A stretch of 64,000 bases of DNA, taken from NCBI GenBank assembly GCA_945862465.1, contig CAMAYO010000001.1, positions 1 to 64,000 of the forward strand. Direction: 5' to 3'. Below the pieces are notes generated by a model, which saw only the letters and a list, made by a program, of their open reading frames with translations, searched no databases and was not told where the DNA came from. The stretch is from Pseudorhodobacter antarcticus (GTDB lineage: Bacteria; Pseudomonadota; Alphaproteobacteria; Rhodobacterales; Rhodobacteraceae). Of the stretch, positions 18,355 through 25,066 are shown in pieces (the first letter of the stretch is position 1; the number at the start of each line of letters is the position of its first letter). The translations under genes were made by a program, and so were the position numbers.

Positions 18355-18938
18355 TGTTTGGCCTGCGCAAAAAGCCCACTATCGAAAGCGAGCGGATGAC
18401 GCTGCGGCTGCCCGTGCACGCCGACTTTCGGGCTTGGGCGGAATTGCGCGAGATGTCGGCTGATCACCTGATCCCGTGGGAACCCGTGCGGGCCGAAGAC
18501 CATCTGTCGCGCAAGGCTTTCACCAACCGCGTCTATTGGGCGGGGCGGGCCGATGCACAGGGCACGGCCTTGCCTTTGATGATGATGCGCCGCGCCGACA
18601 ATATGCTGCTGGGTGCCATCACGCTGGACAATATCCGGCGCGGCCCCGTGCAGGCGGGCACCTTGGGCTATTGGATAGGCGCCCCCTTTGCCCGCCAAGG
18701 CTATATGCGCGAGGCGATCCAAGCCGTGGTGCATCACGCCTTTCAGATCATGGATCTGAGCCGGGTCGAGGCGGCCTGTTTGCCCGAAAACGTGCCCTCG
18801 CGCGGGGTGCTAGAGACATGCGGGTTCAAATACGAAGGTGTTGCGCAAAGCTATCTGCAGATCAACGGGCGCTGGCGCAACCATGTGCTTTACGCCAACC
18901 TGCGCTTTGATCGGCGCGGGCGGACGGATGTGGGTTAG
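18354..18938 (+). CDS. GNAT acetyltransferase, RimJ-like
   Basis: The 194-residue product is a GNAT-fold N-acetyltransferase of the ribosomal-protein-alanine/RimJ type. Visible are ERMTLRLPVHADF at the N-terminus, GYWIGAPFARQGYMREA (acetyl-CoA pyrophosphate loop region) and RVEAACLPENVPSRGVLETCGFKYEG. Its start overlaps the M16 gene stop by one base. A protein N-terminus is a likely substrate from the family, but which one is unknown. Confidence 0.88.
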   Translation: MFGLRKKPTIESERMTLRLPVHADFRAWAELREMSADHLIPWEPVRAEDHLSRKAFTNRVYWAGRADAQGTALPLMMMRRADNMLLGAITLDNIRRGPVQAGTLGYWIGAPFARQGYMREAIQAVVHHAFQIMDLSRVEAACLPENVPSRGVLETCGFKYEGVAQSYLQINGRWRNHVLYANLRFDRRGRTDVG

Positions 18939-18980
18939 GCCCAAACGCGGGGGGCTGCGCCGCCCCCCGAACCCCCTGCG

Positions 18981-19006
18981 CCTAGGGGAGGCTTGCCTCC
19001 CCTAGG
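18981..19006 (+). repeat. Perfect 11-bp hairpin CCTAGGGGAGG/CCTCCCCTAGG
   Basis: The two arms are separated by CTTG. A second GC hairpin (GGGGGG...CCCCCC) lies just upstream, and a copy of the 24-nt repeat follows at 19016. No T-run follows, so it is not a standard terminator. Confidence 0.7.
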
Positions 19007-19015
19007 GACCCCACC

Positions 19016-19039
19016 AGGATATTTGGGCACGTATGAAAG
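19016..19039 (+). repeat. Interspersed 24-nt motif, copy B
   Basis: Reads AGGATATTTGGG followed by CACGTATGAAAG. It lies 8 bases before the start codon of the FAD-linked oxidase, so it forms part of its leader. Confidence 0.75.
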
Positions 19040-19046
19040 GCAAAAG

Positions 19047-20450
19047 ATGTTGAACGCTGCTGACCTTGCGTTTCTGGATGGCCTTGCGGCAGAGCTGCCT
19101 GTGGGCACCTTGCGCGCTGTAGAGCCGCGCTATCTGGAAGAGCCGCGCGGCAAGGGACGGGGGCAGGCGGCTGCGGTGGCATGCCCTGCGTCAGCCGAAG
19201 AGGTGGCGGTGATTGTGCGGGCTTGTGCTGCGGCGCGGGTTGGGCTGGTGCCTTGGGGCGGGGGCACGGGGCTTGTGGGCGCGCAGGTGATGGGAGCGGG
19301 GCCAGTGCCGCTGCTGGTGTCGCTGGAACGGATGAACCGGATCCGCGCGACGTATGCCACCGAGAATGTGCTGGTGGCCGAGGCGGGGGTGATCTTGGGC
19401 GATGTGCACCAAGCGGCCGAGGCTGTGGGGCGGATCTTTCCTTTGTCGCTCGCCAGCCAAGGATCGTGCCGCATCGGGGGCAATTTGGCCACCAATGCGG
19501 GCGGGGTGAATGTGCTGCGCTATGGCAATGCGCGTGATCTGTGCTTGGGGATCGAGGCGGTGCTGCCCGATGGGGCGATCTGGCACGGGCTAAGCCGACT
19601 GCGCAAAGACAACACGGGCTACGATCTGCGCAACCTGCTGATCGGGTCAGAGGGCACCTTGGGCGTCATCACCGCAGCCAGCTTGCGCCTGTTCCCCAAG
19701 CCCACCACCGAAGGGGCGGCGTTGATGGTCGTGCGCGACCCTGCCGCGGCGCTGTCCCTCCTGACCTTGGTGCAGGCGCGGTGCGGCGGCGTGTCGGCGT
19801 TTGAACTGATCTCGGGCATGGGGCTGCAGTTTTTGGCCGAAACCATGCCGCAGGTCCGCCAGCCCTTCGCGCAAGTGCCCGAGTGGATGGTGCTGATTGA
19901 CCTTGGCCTCACCGAGGGCGCGCCCGAAGCGGTGTTGATTGACCTGTTTGAAGCAGCCCTCGCGCAGGGGCTGGTGACGGGGGGCGTCATCGCCCAATCT
20001 ACCGCCCAACGCAGCCAGTTCTGGGCGCTGCGGGAAACGATCCCCTTGGCCAACCGCGCCGTGGGGGCGGTGTCGTCGCACGACATATCCCTGCCGTTGA
20101 GCGAGATTGCCGATTTCATTCGCGCAGCCGACACAGCCCTTGCCCTGCTTGGGCCATGGCGGATCAACTGCTTTGGCCATTTGGGCGACGGCAACCTGCA
20201 TTACAACGTCTTCCCGCCCAAGGGCGAAAGACCCGCCCGCTATCAGGCCAAGGCCCAAGGGGTGCAAGACCTTGTCCATACCATGGTCATGGATCGCGGC
20301 GGGTCGTTCAGCGCCGAACATGGCATCGGCCGCCTAAAGGTGGATGACCTTGAACGCTTCGGCGACCCTGCAAAACTTGCCGCTATGCGCGCCATCAAGG
20401 GCGCACTTGACCCTTTGGGCATCATGAACCCCGGCGCGGTTCTGCGCTGA
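19047..20450 (+). CDS. FAD-binding oxidase, GlcD/D-2-hydroxyacid dehydrogenase type
   Basis: The 467-residue product belongs to the VAO/PCMH flavoprotein family. FAD-site segments PWGGGTGLVGAQ, GVILGDVHQAAE, SQGSCRIGGNLATNAGG and GYDLRNLLIGSEGTLGVI are clear. The C-terminal cap shows HLGDGNLHYNVF and SAEHGIGRLK, with metal-binding His residues as in D-lactate and D-2-hydroxyglutarate dehydrogenases. The substrate is therefore a D-2-hydroxy acid; D-2-hydroxyglutarate is a fair guess, but glycolate or D-lactate cannot be excluded. No GlcE or GlcF partner is nearby, which argues against glycolate oxidase. The ATG at 19047 follows the interspersed repeat. Confidence 0.88.
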   Translation: MLNAADLAFLDGLAAELPVGTLRAVEPRYLEEPRGKGRGQAAAVACPASAEEVAVIVRACAAARVGLVPWGGGTGLVGAQVMGAGPVPLLVSLERMNRIRATYATENVLVAEAGVILGDVHQAAEAVGRIFPLSLASQGSCRIGGNLATNAGGVNVLRYGNARDLCLGIEAVLPDGAIWHGLSRLRKDNTGYDLRNLLIGSEGTLGVITAASLRLFPKPTTEGAALMVVRDPAAALSLLTLVQARCGGVSAFELISGMGLQFLAETMPQVRQPFAQVPEWMVLIDLGLTEGAPEAVLIDLFEAALAQGLVTGGVIAQSTAQRSQFWALRETIPLANRAVGAVSSHDISLPLSEIADFIRAADTALALLGPWRINCFGHLGDGNLHYNVFPPKGERPARYQAKAQGVQDLVHTMVMDRGGSFSAEHGIGRLKVDDLERFGDPAKLAAMRAIKGALDPLGIMNPGAVLR

Positions 20451-20500
20451 ACCTATTCTTTGGGGCGAAACCACGCCGCACGATGCTTTTGGCATAAGCA

Positions 20501-20526
20501 CGCCCTGCCGGAAGTCCGACAGGGCG
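20501..20526. terminator. 12-bp hairpin between convergent genes
   Basis: CGCCCTGCCGGA and TCCGACAGGGCG pair (one wobble) around a 2-base loop. It lies in the 193 bases between the ends of the FAD oxidase gene and apt. There is no T-run on either side, so a terminator role is only a guess; nothing else is seen in this gap. Confidence 0.4.
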
Positions 20527-20643
20527 CTGGGTGGGGTAGTGGGTCACTTTTGCAAGCAGCGCCCGTCCGGTTGGGTAGACCGGATAGGGCAGGGATAAGC
20601 TGATTCGGGTTAGAAAAGGGTTAACAGCCGGGCAAAAACCGCG

Positions 20644-21177
20644 TCAAAGCCCCTCAAAGGCGCATAAAGCGTGCACTTCCATCCCCATGGCCTCTAGCTT
20701 TTTGCGCCCGCCCAGATCGGGCAAGTCGACCACAAAGGCGCAGCCGATCACCTGTGCGCCCAAACGCTCGATCAGCTTAATCCCCGCCTCGGCGGTGCCA
20801 CCCGTGGCCAACAGATCATCCACCAACAGCACCTTTTCACCTGCGCGCATGGCATCATCATGCACTTCCACCACGGCCTCGCCGTATTCCAGCTTATAAG
20901 CCTGCGAGATCGTCTGCCCCGGCAGCTTGCCCTTTTTGCGGATCGGCACAAAGCCGGTGGAAAGCTGATGCGCCACAGCGCCGCCCAGAATGAAGCCGCG
21001 CGCCTCTAGCCCTGCCACCTTGTCAATCCGCATCCCCGCATAGGGGGCCAAAAGCTGGTCCACACACATGCGAAACCCGCGCGGATCGGCGAACAGCGTG
21101 GTGACATCGCGAAACAAAATCCCCTCATGCGGGAAATCGACGATGGTGCGGATATAGTCTTTGACGGTCTTTTTCAT
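20644..21177 (-). CDS. apt: Adenine phosphoribosyltransferase
   Basis: Apt salvages adenine to AMP with PRPP in the cytoplasm. The 177-residue product has the standard start [37 protein letters not shown], the flexible loop [11 protein letters not shown] and the PRPP-binding motif [14 protein letters not shown]. The ATG at 21177 (MKKTVKDY) is chosen; the 70 in-frame residues before it are not conserved in the family. It stands alone, divergent from the DMSP-lyase-like gene. Confidence 0.96.
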   Translation of the reverse strand: MKKTVKDYIRTIVDFPHEGILFRDVTTLFADPRGFRMCVDQLLAPYAGMRIDKVAGLEARGFILGGAVAHQLSTGFVPIRKKGKLPGQTISQAYKLEYGEAVVEVHDDAMRAGEKVLLVDDLLATGGTAEAGIKLIERLGAQVIGCAFVVDLPDLGGRKKLEAMGMEVHALCAFEGL

Positions 21178-21390
21178 CGCGGCCCCTGTGATGCGCGCGC
21201 TATGGCTAGCACGACCCAAAGCTGCGCCACAAGCGGCAGAACCCATGCTCGCGGAAGGGCTGCTGCGCTGGATTGGGCCGTTTTCGCTTGAAATCCAATG
21301 GGCCGCTCTATTGCATGGCGCAATCAGAGGGTCAAAACTCGCACTGCGTTGTATCTTAACTGCGACCAAACCCACACGAAAGGACAAGCG

Positions 21391-21954
21391 ATGACAGCAG
21401 GGCTTTTGGCTTCGGTGCGGGCGGCGTTTGACGCGGTGGCGGTGGCGCGGCCGTTTTTGGTGGAGTGGCCGGAGGTGGGGGCTATGCGCGACGTGCAGCC
21501 TGCGACCCTTCCTGTCTGTCGGTGGTTAAGCACGATGGGCACGGCGGGCATCGTGGGGCAATTGCGTGCAGCCTCTGCATCCTTGCGCTGGCAGCAAACC
21601 TACGGTGCGGGCGATTTTGGGGCGGAGTTTCTGCAAGCCTATGGGTGGAGCGAGTTTGTCGGCCTGCGCGGGCCTTACCCCAGCACCCAGATCGCTTGCG
21701 GCGTTTTGCTGCTTGGGCCGCATATCACCTATCCCGCCCATGCCCATGCGGCTGAAGAGGTGTATTTGCCGATCTTTGGCCAAGCGGAGTGGCAGCAGGG
21801 TGATGGCGCCTTTGCCCCCATCCCCGTTGGCCAGCCCATCCACCACGCGCCTTGGGTGCCCCATGCCATGCGGGTGGGGGCAGAACCGCTCGCCGCACTT
21901 TACCTGTGGCGTGGCGGGGATTTGGCGGCGAAGTCGGTGATTTTGAGCACTTAG
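21391..21954 (+). CDS. Cupin-type DMSP lyase-like protein
   Basis: The 187-residue product has a single C-terminal cupin. The first motif, [17 protein letters not shown], supplies two His, a Glu and a Tyr; the second, [16 protein letters not shown], supplies the last His. This spacing and the Tyr after the Glu are those of the DMSP lyases DddL/DddQ, which cleave dimethylsulfoniopropionate to dimethyl sulfide and acrylate. The length is closer to DddQ, while the phrase [15 protein letters not shown] is more DddL-like. The ATG at 21391 follows AAGGA. No acrylate-utilisation gene adjoins; its partner is a convergent flavin reductase whose stop codon overlaps. Substrate is inferred from the family only. 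Confidence 0.72.
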   Translation: MTAGLLASVRAAFDAVAVARPFLVEWPEVGAMRDVQPATLPVCRWLSTMGTAGIVGQLRAASASLRWQQTYGAGDFGAEFLQAYGWSEFVGLRGPYPSTQIACGVLLLGPHITYPAHAHAAEEVYLPIFGQAEWQQGDGAFAPIPVGQPIHHAPWVPHAMRVGAEPLAALYLWRGGDLAAKSVILST

Positions 21955-22526
21955 TCGGGGCGTTTCAGCGTTAGGGTTTCGGTGATTTGGGCGTAGTCCA
22001 TATAGCCCAAACGCGCCATGACTTGGGCTTTGACCACATCAAACTTGCCGCCTGTGAGATATTCATCGCCAATATGCACGCCGATCACGGTGCCTATGAC
22101 CATGAAATCCTCGCCGCCTTCCAGCGTGACCACCTGTTGCAAGCGGCATTCCAGCGTTGCGGGCGAAAGCGCCACACGGGGGCAATTGATTAGGGTGCAT
22201 TCGGCCTTTTGCACGCCCGCATGGGTGAATTCATCCACCCCGTGGGCAAGATGGGCCGAGGTTTGGTTCATCTTCTCCGACATCGGGCGCGAGACGACAT
22301 TTGCGGCAAAAACGCCGCTGTCTTGAATGTTGCGGAGCGAATCTTTCATCGTGCCCGCGAACATCACCTGCGGCGGGGTATAGGCCACCGCGTTGAAAAA
22401 CGAATAGGGGGCCAGATTGTCGCCTTGCGGGCCACGGGTCGAAATCCAGCCAATCGGGCGGGGGGATACGATGGCGTTAAAGGGTGAATGGGGTAGGCCG
22501 TGGCCGTCTTTGGGCTGGTAGAACAT
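21951..22526 (-). CDS. Flavin reductase-like (FMN-binding split barrel) protein
   Basis: The 191-residue product matches the flavin reductase-like domain: SPFNAIVSPRPIGWISTRG, NLAPYSFFNAVAYTPPQVMF and KDSLRNIQDSGVFAANVVS are the FMN-binding core, followed by ALSPATLECRLQQVVTLEGG and VIGTVIGVHIGD. Such proteins reduce FMN or act as flavoenzymes of unknown substrate. The ATG at 22526 (MFYQPKDGH) is preferred over a 29-residue extension full of Pro and Cys. Its stop overlaps the stop of the DMSP-lyase-like gene. Confidence 0.9.
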   Translation of the reverse strand: MFYQPKDGHGLPHSPFNAIVSPRPIGWISTRGPQGDNLAPYSFFNAVAYTPPQVMFAGTMKDSLRNIQDSGVFAANVVSRPMSEKMNQTSAHLAHGVDEFTHAGVQKAECTLINCPRVALSPATLECRLQQVVTLEGGEDFMVIGTVIGVHIGDEYLTGGKFDVVKAQVMARLGYMDYAQITETLTLKRPD

Positions 22527-22692
22527 GGGGCGCGGCTCGCAAGGTTTGGGGGCAGGGCGTGGTCCATGGCAGCTTAGGCATGGGTGGCAGGGAAGGGAAG
22601 GGGGCGGGCGCAAACCTTGGGATTTGATCCTGTCATCTTCACATGTTACGCGCGTTTACAGATGATTCCCCTTGGCCCTAAGCGGAGGCGCC

Positions 22693-23181
22693 TTGTACCA
22701 GTTGGAAGAAGAGACCGAAGCCGACTGGTGGGAGGTGGAGGCGCTGTATGACCTGTGCTTTTCGCCCGGGCGCACGGCCTTGTCGTCTTACCGCTTGCGC
22801 GATGGCGTGCCTACGGTGGCCGCTTTGTGCCTGACGCTGCGGGCCGATGGTGTGCTTGCCGCCGCTATTCGCTATTGGCCCATCGAAGTGGGGGGCGAGG
22901 ATGCTTTGCTGCTTGGCCCCATTGCCGTGCACCCGACCCATCAGGGCGAGGGTTTGGGCGGATTGCTGATCAACGAAAGCCTGACCGAGGCCCGCCGTTT
23001 GGGGTGGGAAAGGGTGCTGCTGGTGGGCGATTTGCCCTATTACAGCCGCTTTGGCTTTGAAAAGCTAAGCCATGTGATCATGCCCCCGCCTACCAACCCC
23101 GACCGCGTGTTGGGCTTTGCCCTCAAAGCGGGCGCATGGGATCATGTGGTCGGGCCTGTGAGCAAAGTCACCGCTGCCTAG
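22693..23181 (+). CDS. GNAT acetyltransferase (YhbS-like)
   Basis: The roughly 162-residue product is a GNAT-fold protein. LLGPIAVHPTHQGEGLGGLLINESLTEARRLG is split here as the acetyl-CoA loop (HPTHQGEGLGGLL) and helix, followed by LLVGDLPYYSRFGFEK, typical of the YhbS group. There is no ATG start. A TTG at 22693 has a strong GGAGG four bases before it; a TTG at 22672 would add seven residues but lacks a ribosome site. The substrate is unknown. It precedes the EcsC gene by 38 bases on the same strand. Confidence 0.85.
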   Translation: MYQLEEETEADWWEVEALYDLCFSPGRTALSSYRLRDGVPTVAALCLTLRADGVLAAAIRYWPIEVGGEDALLLGPIAVHPTHQGEGLGGLLINESLTEARRLGWERVLLVGDLPYYSRFGFEKLSHVIMPPPTNPDRVLGFALKAGAWDHVVGPVSKVTAA

Positions 23182-23219
23182 GTCTTTTCAGCGCGCGGCC
23201 TGATGCCCATATTGGACGC

Positions 23220-23963
23220 ATGAGCCAAGTTCCCGCCCGCATCCTGCACGATCTTGACCTTGACGTCGCCACATTGGCGCAAGCCAGCGCGCGGGTGGAT
23301 CTGTCTTGGGTGGCACGCTCGCGCAGTTTGGGCGCGGGGGGTGAGGCGCAATGGGCGCGTCTGCCAGACGCCGTGCGCGCGCAGGTGGAAGCGCAGGTGG
23401 CCCAAGCGCTGCGTGTCGGGCTGGGTATTGCCAAAGCCGCCCCCCAAACAAGCCCGCGCCAGCAACGCTGGATGGTCATCGCCTCGGGCGCTGCGGGGGG
23501 CGCTGTGGGGCTGGCGGGGGCCTTGGCCGATTTGCCCGTGGCGCTGGTGATCTTTTTGCAAGCCATCCGCGAAGAGGCGCGTGAAGCAGGGCTTGACCCT
23601 GACCGCGATGGCGTGGCCTTGGCAAGCTTGGATATCCTGTCCAGCGGGCGGGTGCTGGCCGTGGCCGAGGTGCTGAACCCTGCCTATGTTTCGGGCCGTT
23701 TGGCGTTGGCGGGGCCGACCTTGTCGGGTTGGATCGCGCGCACCGTGCCGCGCCTGATCCCGCTTTTGGGGCCAAGGCTTGCGGCATCGGCTGTGCCCTT
23801 GGTCGGGGCCTTGGGCGGGGCCGTGCTGAATGCGGCATGGCTGGAACACTACCGCAGCCTTGCGCGCATCCGCTTTCGCCTGATGGCCTTGGCCGAACAC
23901 CACGGCGCCGAGGCGGTGGTGCGGGCCTATGCCCGCGCGCAGGCAGTGCCCGCGGTGGACTAA
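23220..23963 (+). CDS. EcsC family protein
   Basis: The 247-residue product matches the EcsC domain family: after an N-terminal part with IARSR-like VARSRSLGAG, it has the long hydrophobic region GAAGGAVGLAGALADLPVALVIFLQAI, then REEAREAGLDP and two later amphipathic, Gly/Ala-rich segments (ARTVPRLIPLLGPRLA and PLVGALGGAVLNAAWLEHY). These may be membrane-associated. Function is not known for Gram-negative members. The ATG at 23220 is preferred over an earlier in-frame start inside the GNAT gene. Confidence 0.85.
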   Translation: MSQVPARILHDLDLDVATLAQASARVDLSWVARSRSLGAGGEAQWARLPDAVRAQVEAQVAQALRVGLGIAKAAPQTSPRQQRWMVIASGAAGGAVGLAGALADLPVALVIFLQAIREEAREAGLDPDRDGVALASLDILSSGRVLAVAEVLNPAYVSGRLALAGPTLSGWIARTVPRLIPLLGPRLAASAVPLVGALGGAVLNAAWLEHYRSLARIRFRLMALAEHHGAEAVVRAYARAQAVPAVD

Positions 23964-24017
23964 GCGGGGGGCACACCCCCGCACCCGTGCCAAAGAGCGG
24001 GGGTTTCACACCCCCGC
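23964..24017 (+). repeat. Two GC hairpins after the EcsC gene
   Basis: GCGGGGG/CCCCCGC stems occur twice, at 23964-23982 (loop GCACA) and 23997-24017 (loop TTTCACA). The second is identical to that at 14944-14964 and leads into copy C of the 24-nt motif. Confidence 0.7.
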
Positions 24018-24025
24018 ACCCCCGT

Positions 24026-24049
24026 GGGATTTTTGGGCACATATGAAAG
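24026..24049 (+). repeat. Interspersed 24-nt motif, copy C
   Basis: Reads GGGATTTTTGGG followed by CACATATGAAAG, one base from the consensus. It lies between the EcsC gene and the SRPBCC gene. Confidence 0.75.
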
Positions 24050-24122
24050 GGGGGGGCGGGGGGCTTTTGGTGGCAAAAGAAGCGGTGTAAAGCGCCTGCT
24101 GAATGGGATGACGGAGTGTGCC

Positions 24123-25022
24123 ATGAGCCATGATTTTGACCCCGAGTTGGACCTTGAACTGGTGCGCGACCTCAAAGCGCCGCGCGCAACCTTGTGGGCC
24201 TGCTGGACCGATGAACAGCATCTGCCGCATTGGTTTGTGCCCAAACCGAATAAGGTTGTGGCCTGCACCTTGGACCTGCGGGTGGGCGGAGCCTGCTGCA
24301 CGACCTTTGATGTGGACGGCAACCTTATGGAAAACAACGGGGTTTATCTTGAGGTGATCCCCCATGAAAAGCTTGTCTTTACCGACACCTATCAGGCGGG
24401 CTGGAAGCCTGCGGCGGAACCCTTCATGACCGCCATCATCACCTTGGAAGATTTGGAACCCGGCGTCACCCGCTACCGCGCCGTGGTGCGGCACCGGTCT
24501 AAAGAGACGGCAGAGCAACATCGCACAATGGGGTTTCATGACGGCTGGGGGACGGTGGCGACCCAGCTTGAGGCTTACGCGCAAGACCTTGCCGCGCGGC
24601 AGATTACGATTTCCACCCATATAGCGGCCCATCCCGCCACCGTTCTGCGCTGCTGGAGCGACCCTGCCTTGTTGCCCACATGGTTCGGGCCTGCGGGGTT
24701 CACTTGCGTGACCAAAGAGATCGATCTGAGGGCAGGGGGCCTGTGGCGGTTTGACATGGTGGGGCATGGCCAGACTTGGGCCAACCGTCACCGCTACAGC
24801 GTCATACAGGCCGACCGCATCGCCTTTGTGCTGGACGATGATGCCCAAAGCCCCCCGATGCCGGTTGAGGTGACCTTGACCCCGCAATCGGGCGGCACTT
24901 TGGTGACCCAAACCCTGACCTTGCCTGATGCCGCCGCCCGCACGGCTGCGATGAAATATCAGGCCGATGAGAAGGGCCTTGAAACCTTGGGCAAATTGGC
25001 GGCTCTTGCGCAAAGCCTGTGA
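24123..25022 (+). CDS. Tandem SRPBCC (AHSA1-type) domain protein
   Basis: The 299-residue product holds two AHSA1/START-like domains in a row. The first (about residues 10-155) has LKAPRATLWACWTDEQHLPHWF and later EVIPHEKLVFTDTY; the second (about 160-299) has IAAHPATVLRCWSDPALLPTWFGP and AGGLWRFDMVG. Each carries the usual WF near the first helix. These domains bind hydrophobic ligands or act as Hsp90 co-chaperone-like modules, but no function can be named. Single-domain members of about 150 residues are the norm. The ATG at 24123 (MSHDFDPE) is used; one at 24108 is possible. Confidence 0.85.
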   Translation: MSHDFDPELDLELVRDLKAPRATLWACWTDEQHLPHWFVPKPNKVVACTLDLRVGGACCTTFDVDGNLMENNGVYLEVIPHEKLVFTDTYQAGWKPAAEPFMTAIITLEDLEPGVTRYRAVVRHRSKETAEQHRTMGFHDGWGTVATQLEAYAQDLAARQITISTHIAAHPATVLRCWSDPALLPTWFGPAGFTCVTKEIDLRAGGLWRFDMVGHGQTWANRHRYSVIQADRIAFVLDDDAQSPPMPVEVTLTPQSGGTLVTQTLTLPDAAARTAAMKYQADEKGLETLGKLAALAQSL

Positions 25023-25066
25023 CCTTTGCTGGGGTGTCGCCTCAGCCTTCCTGAAGGATAGACCTG

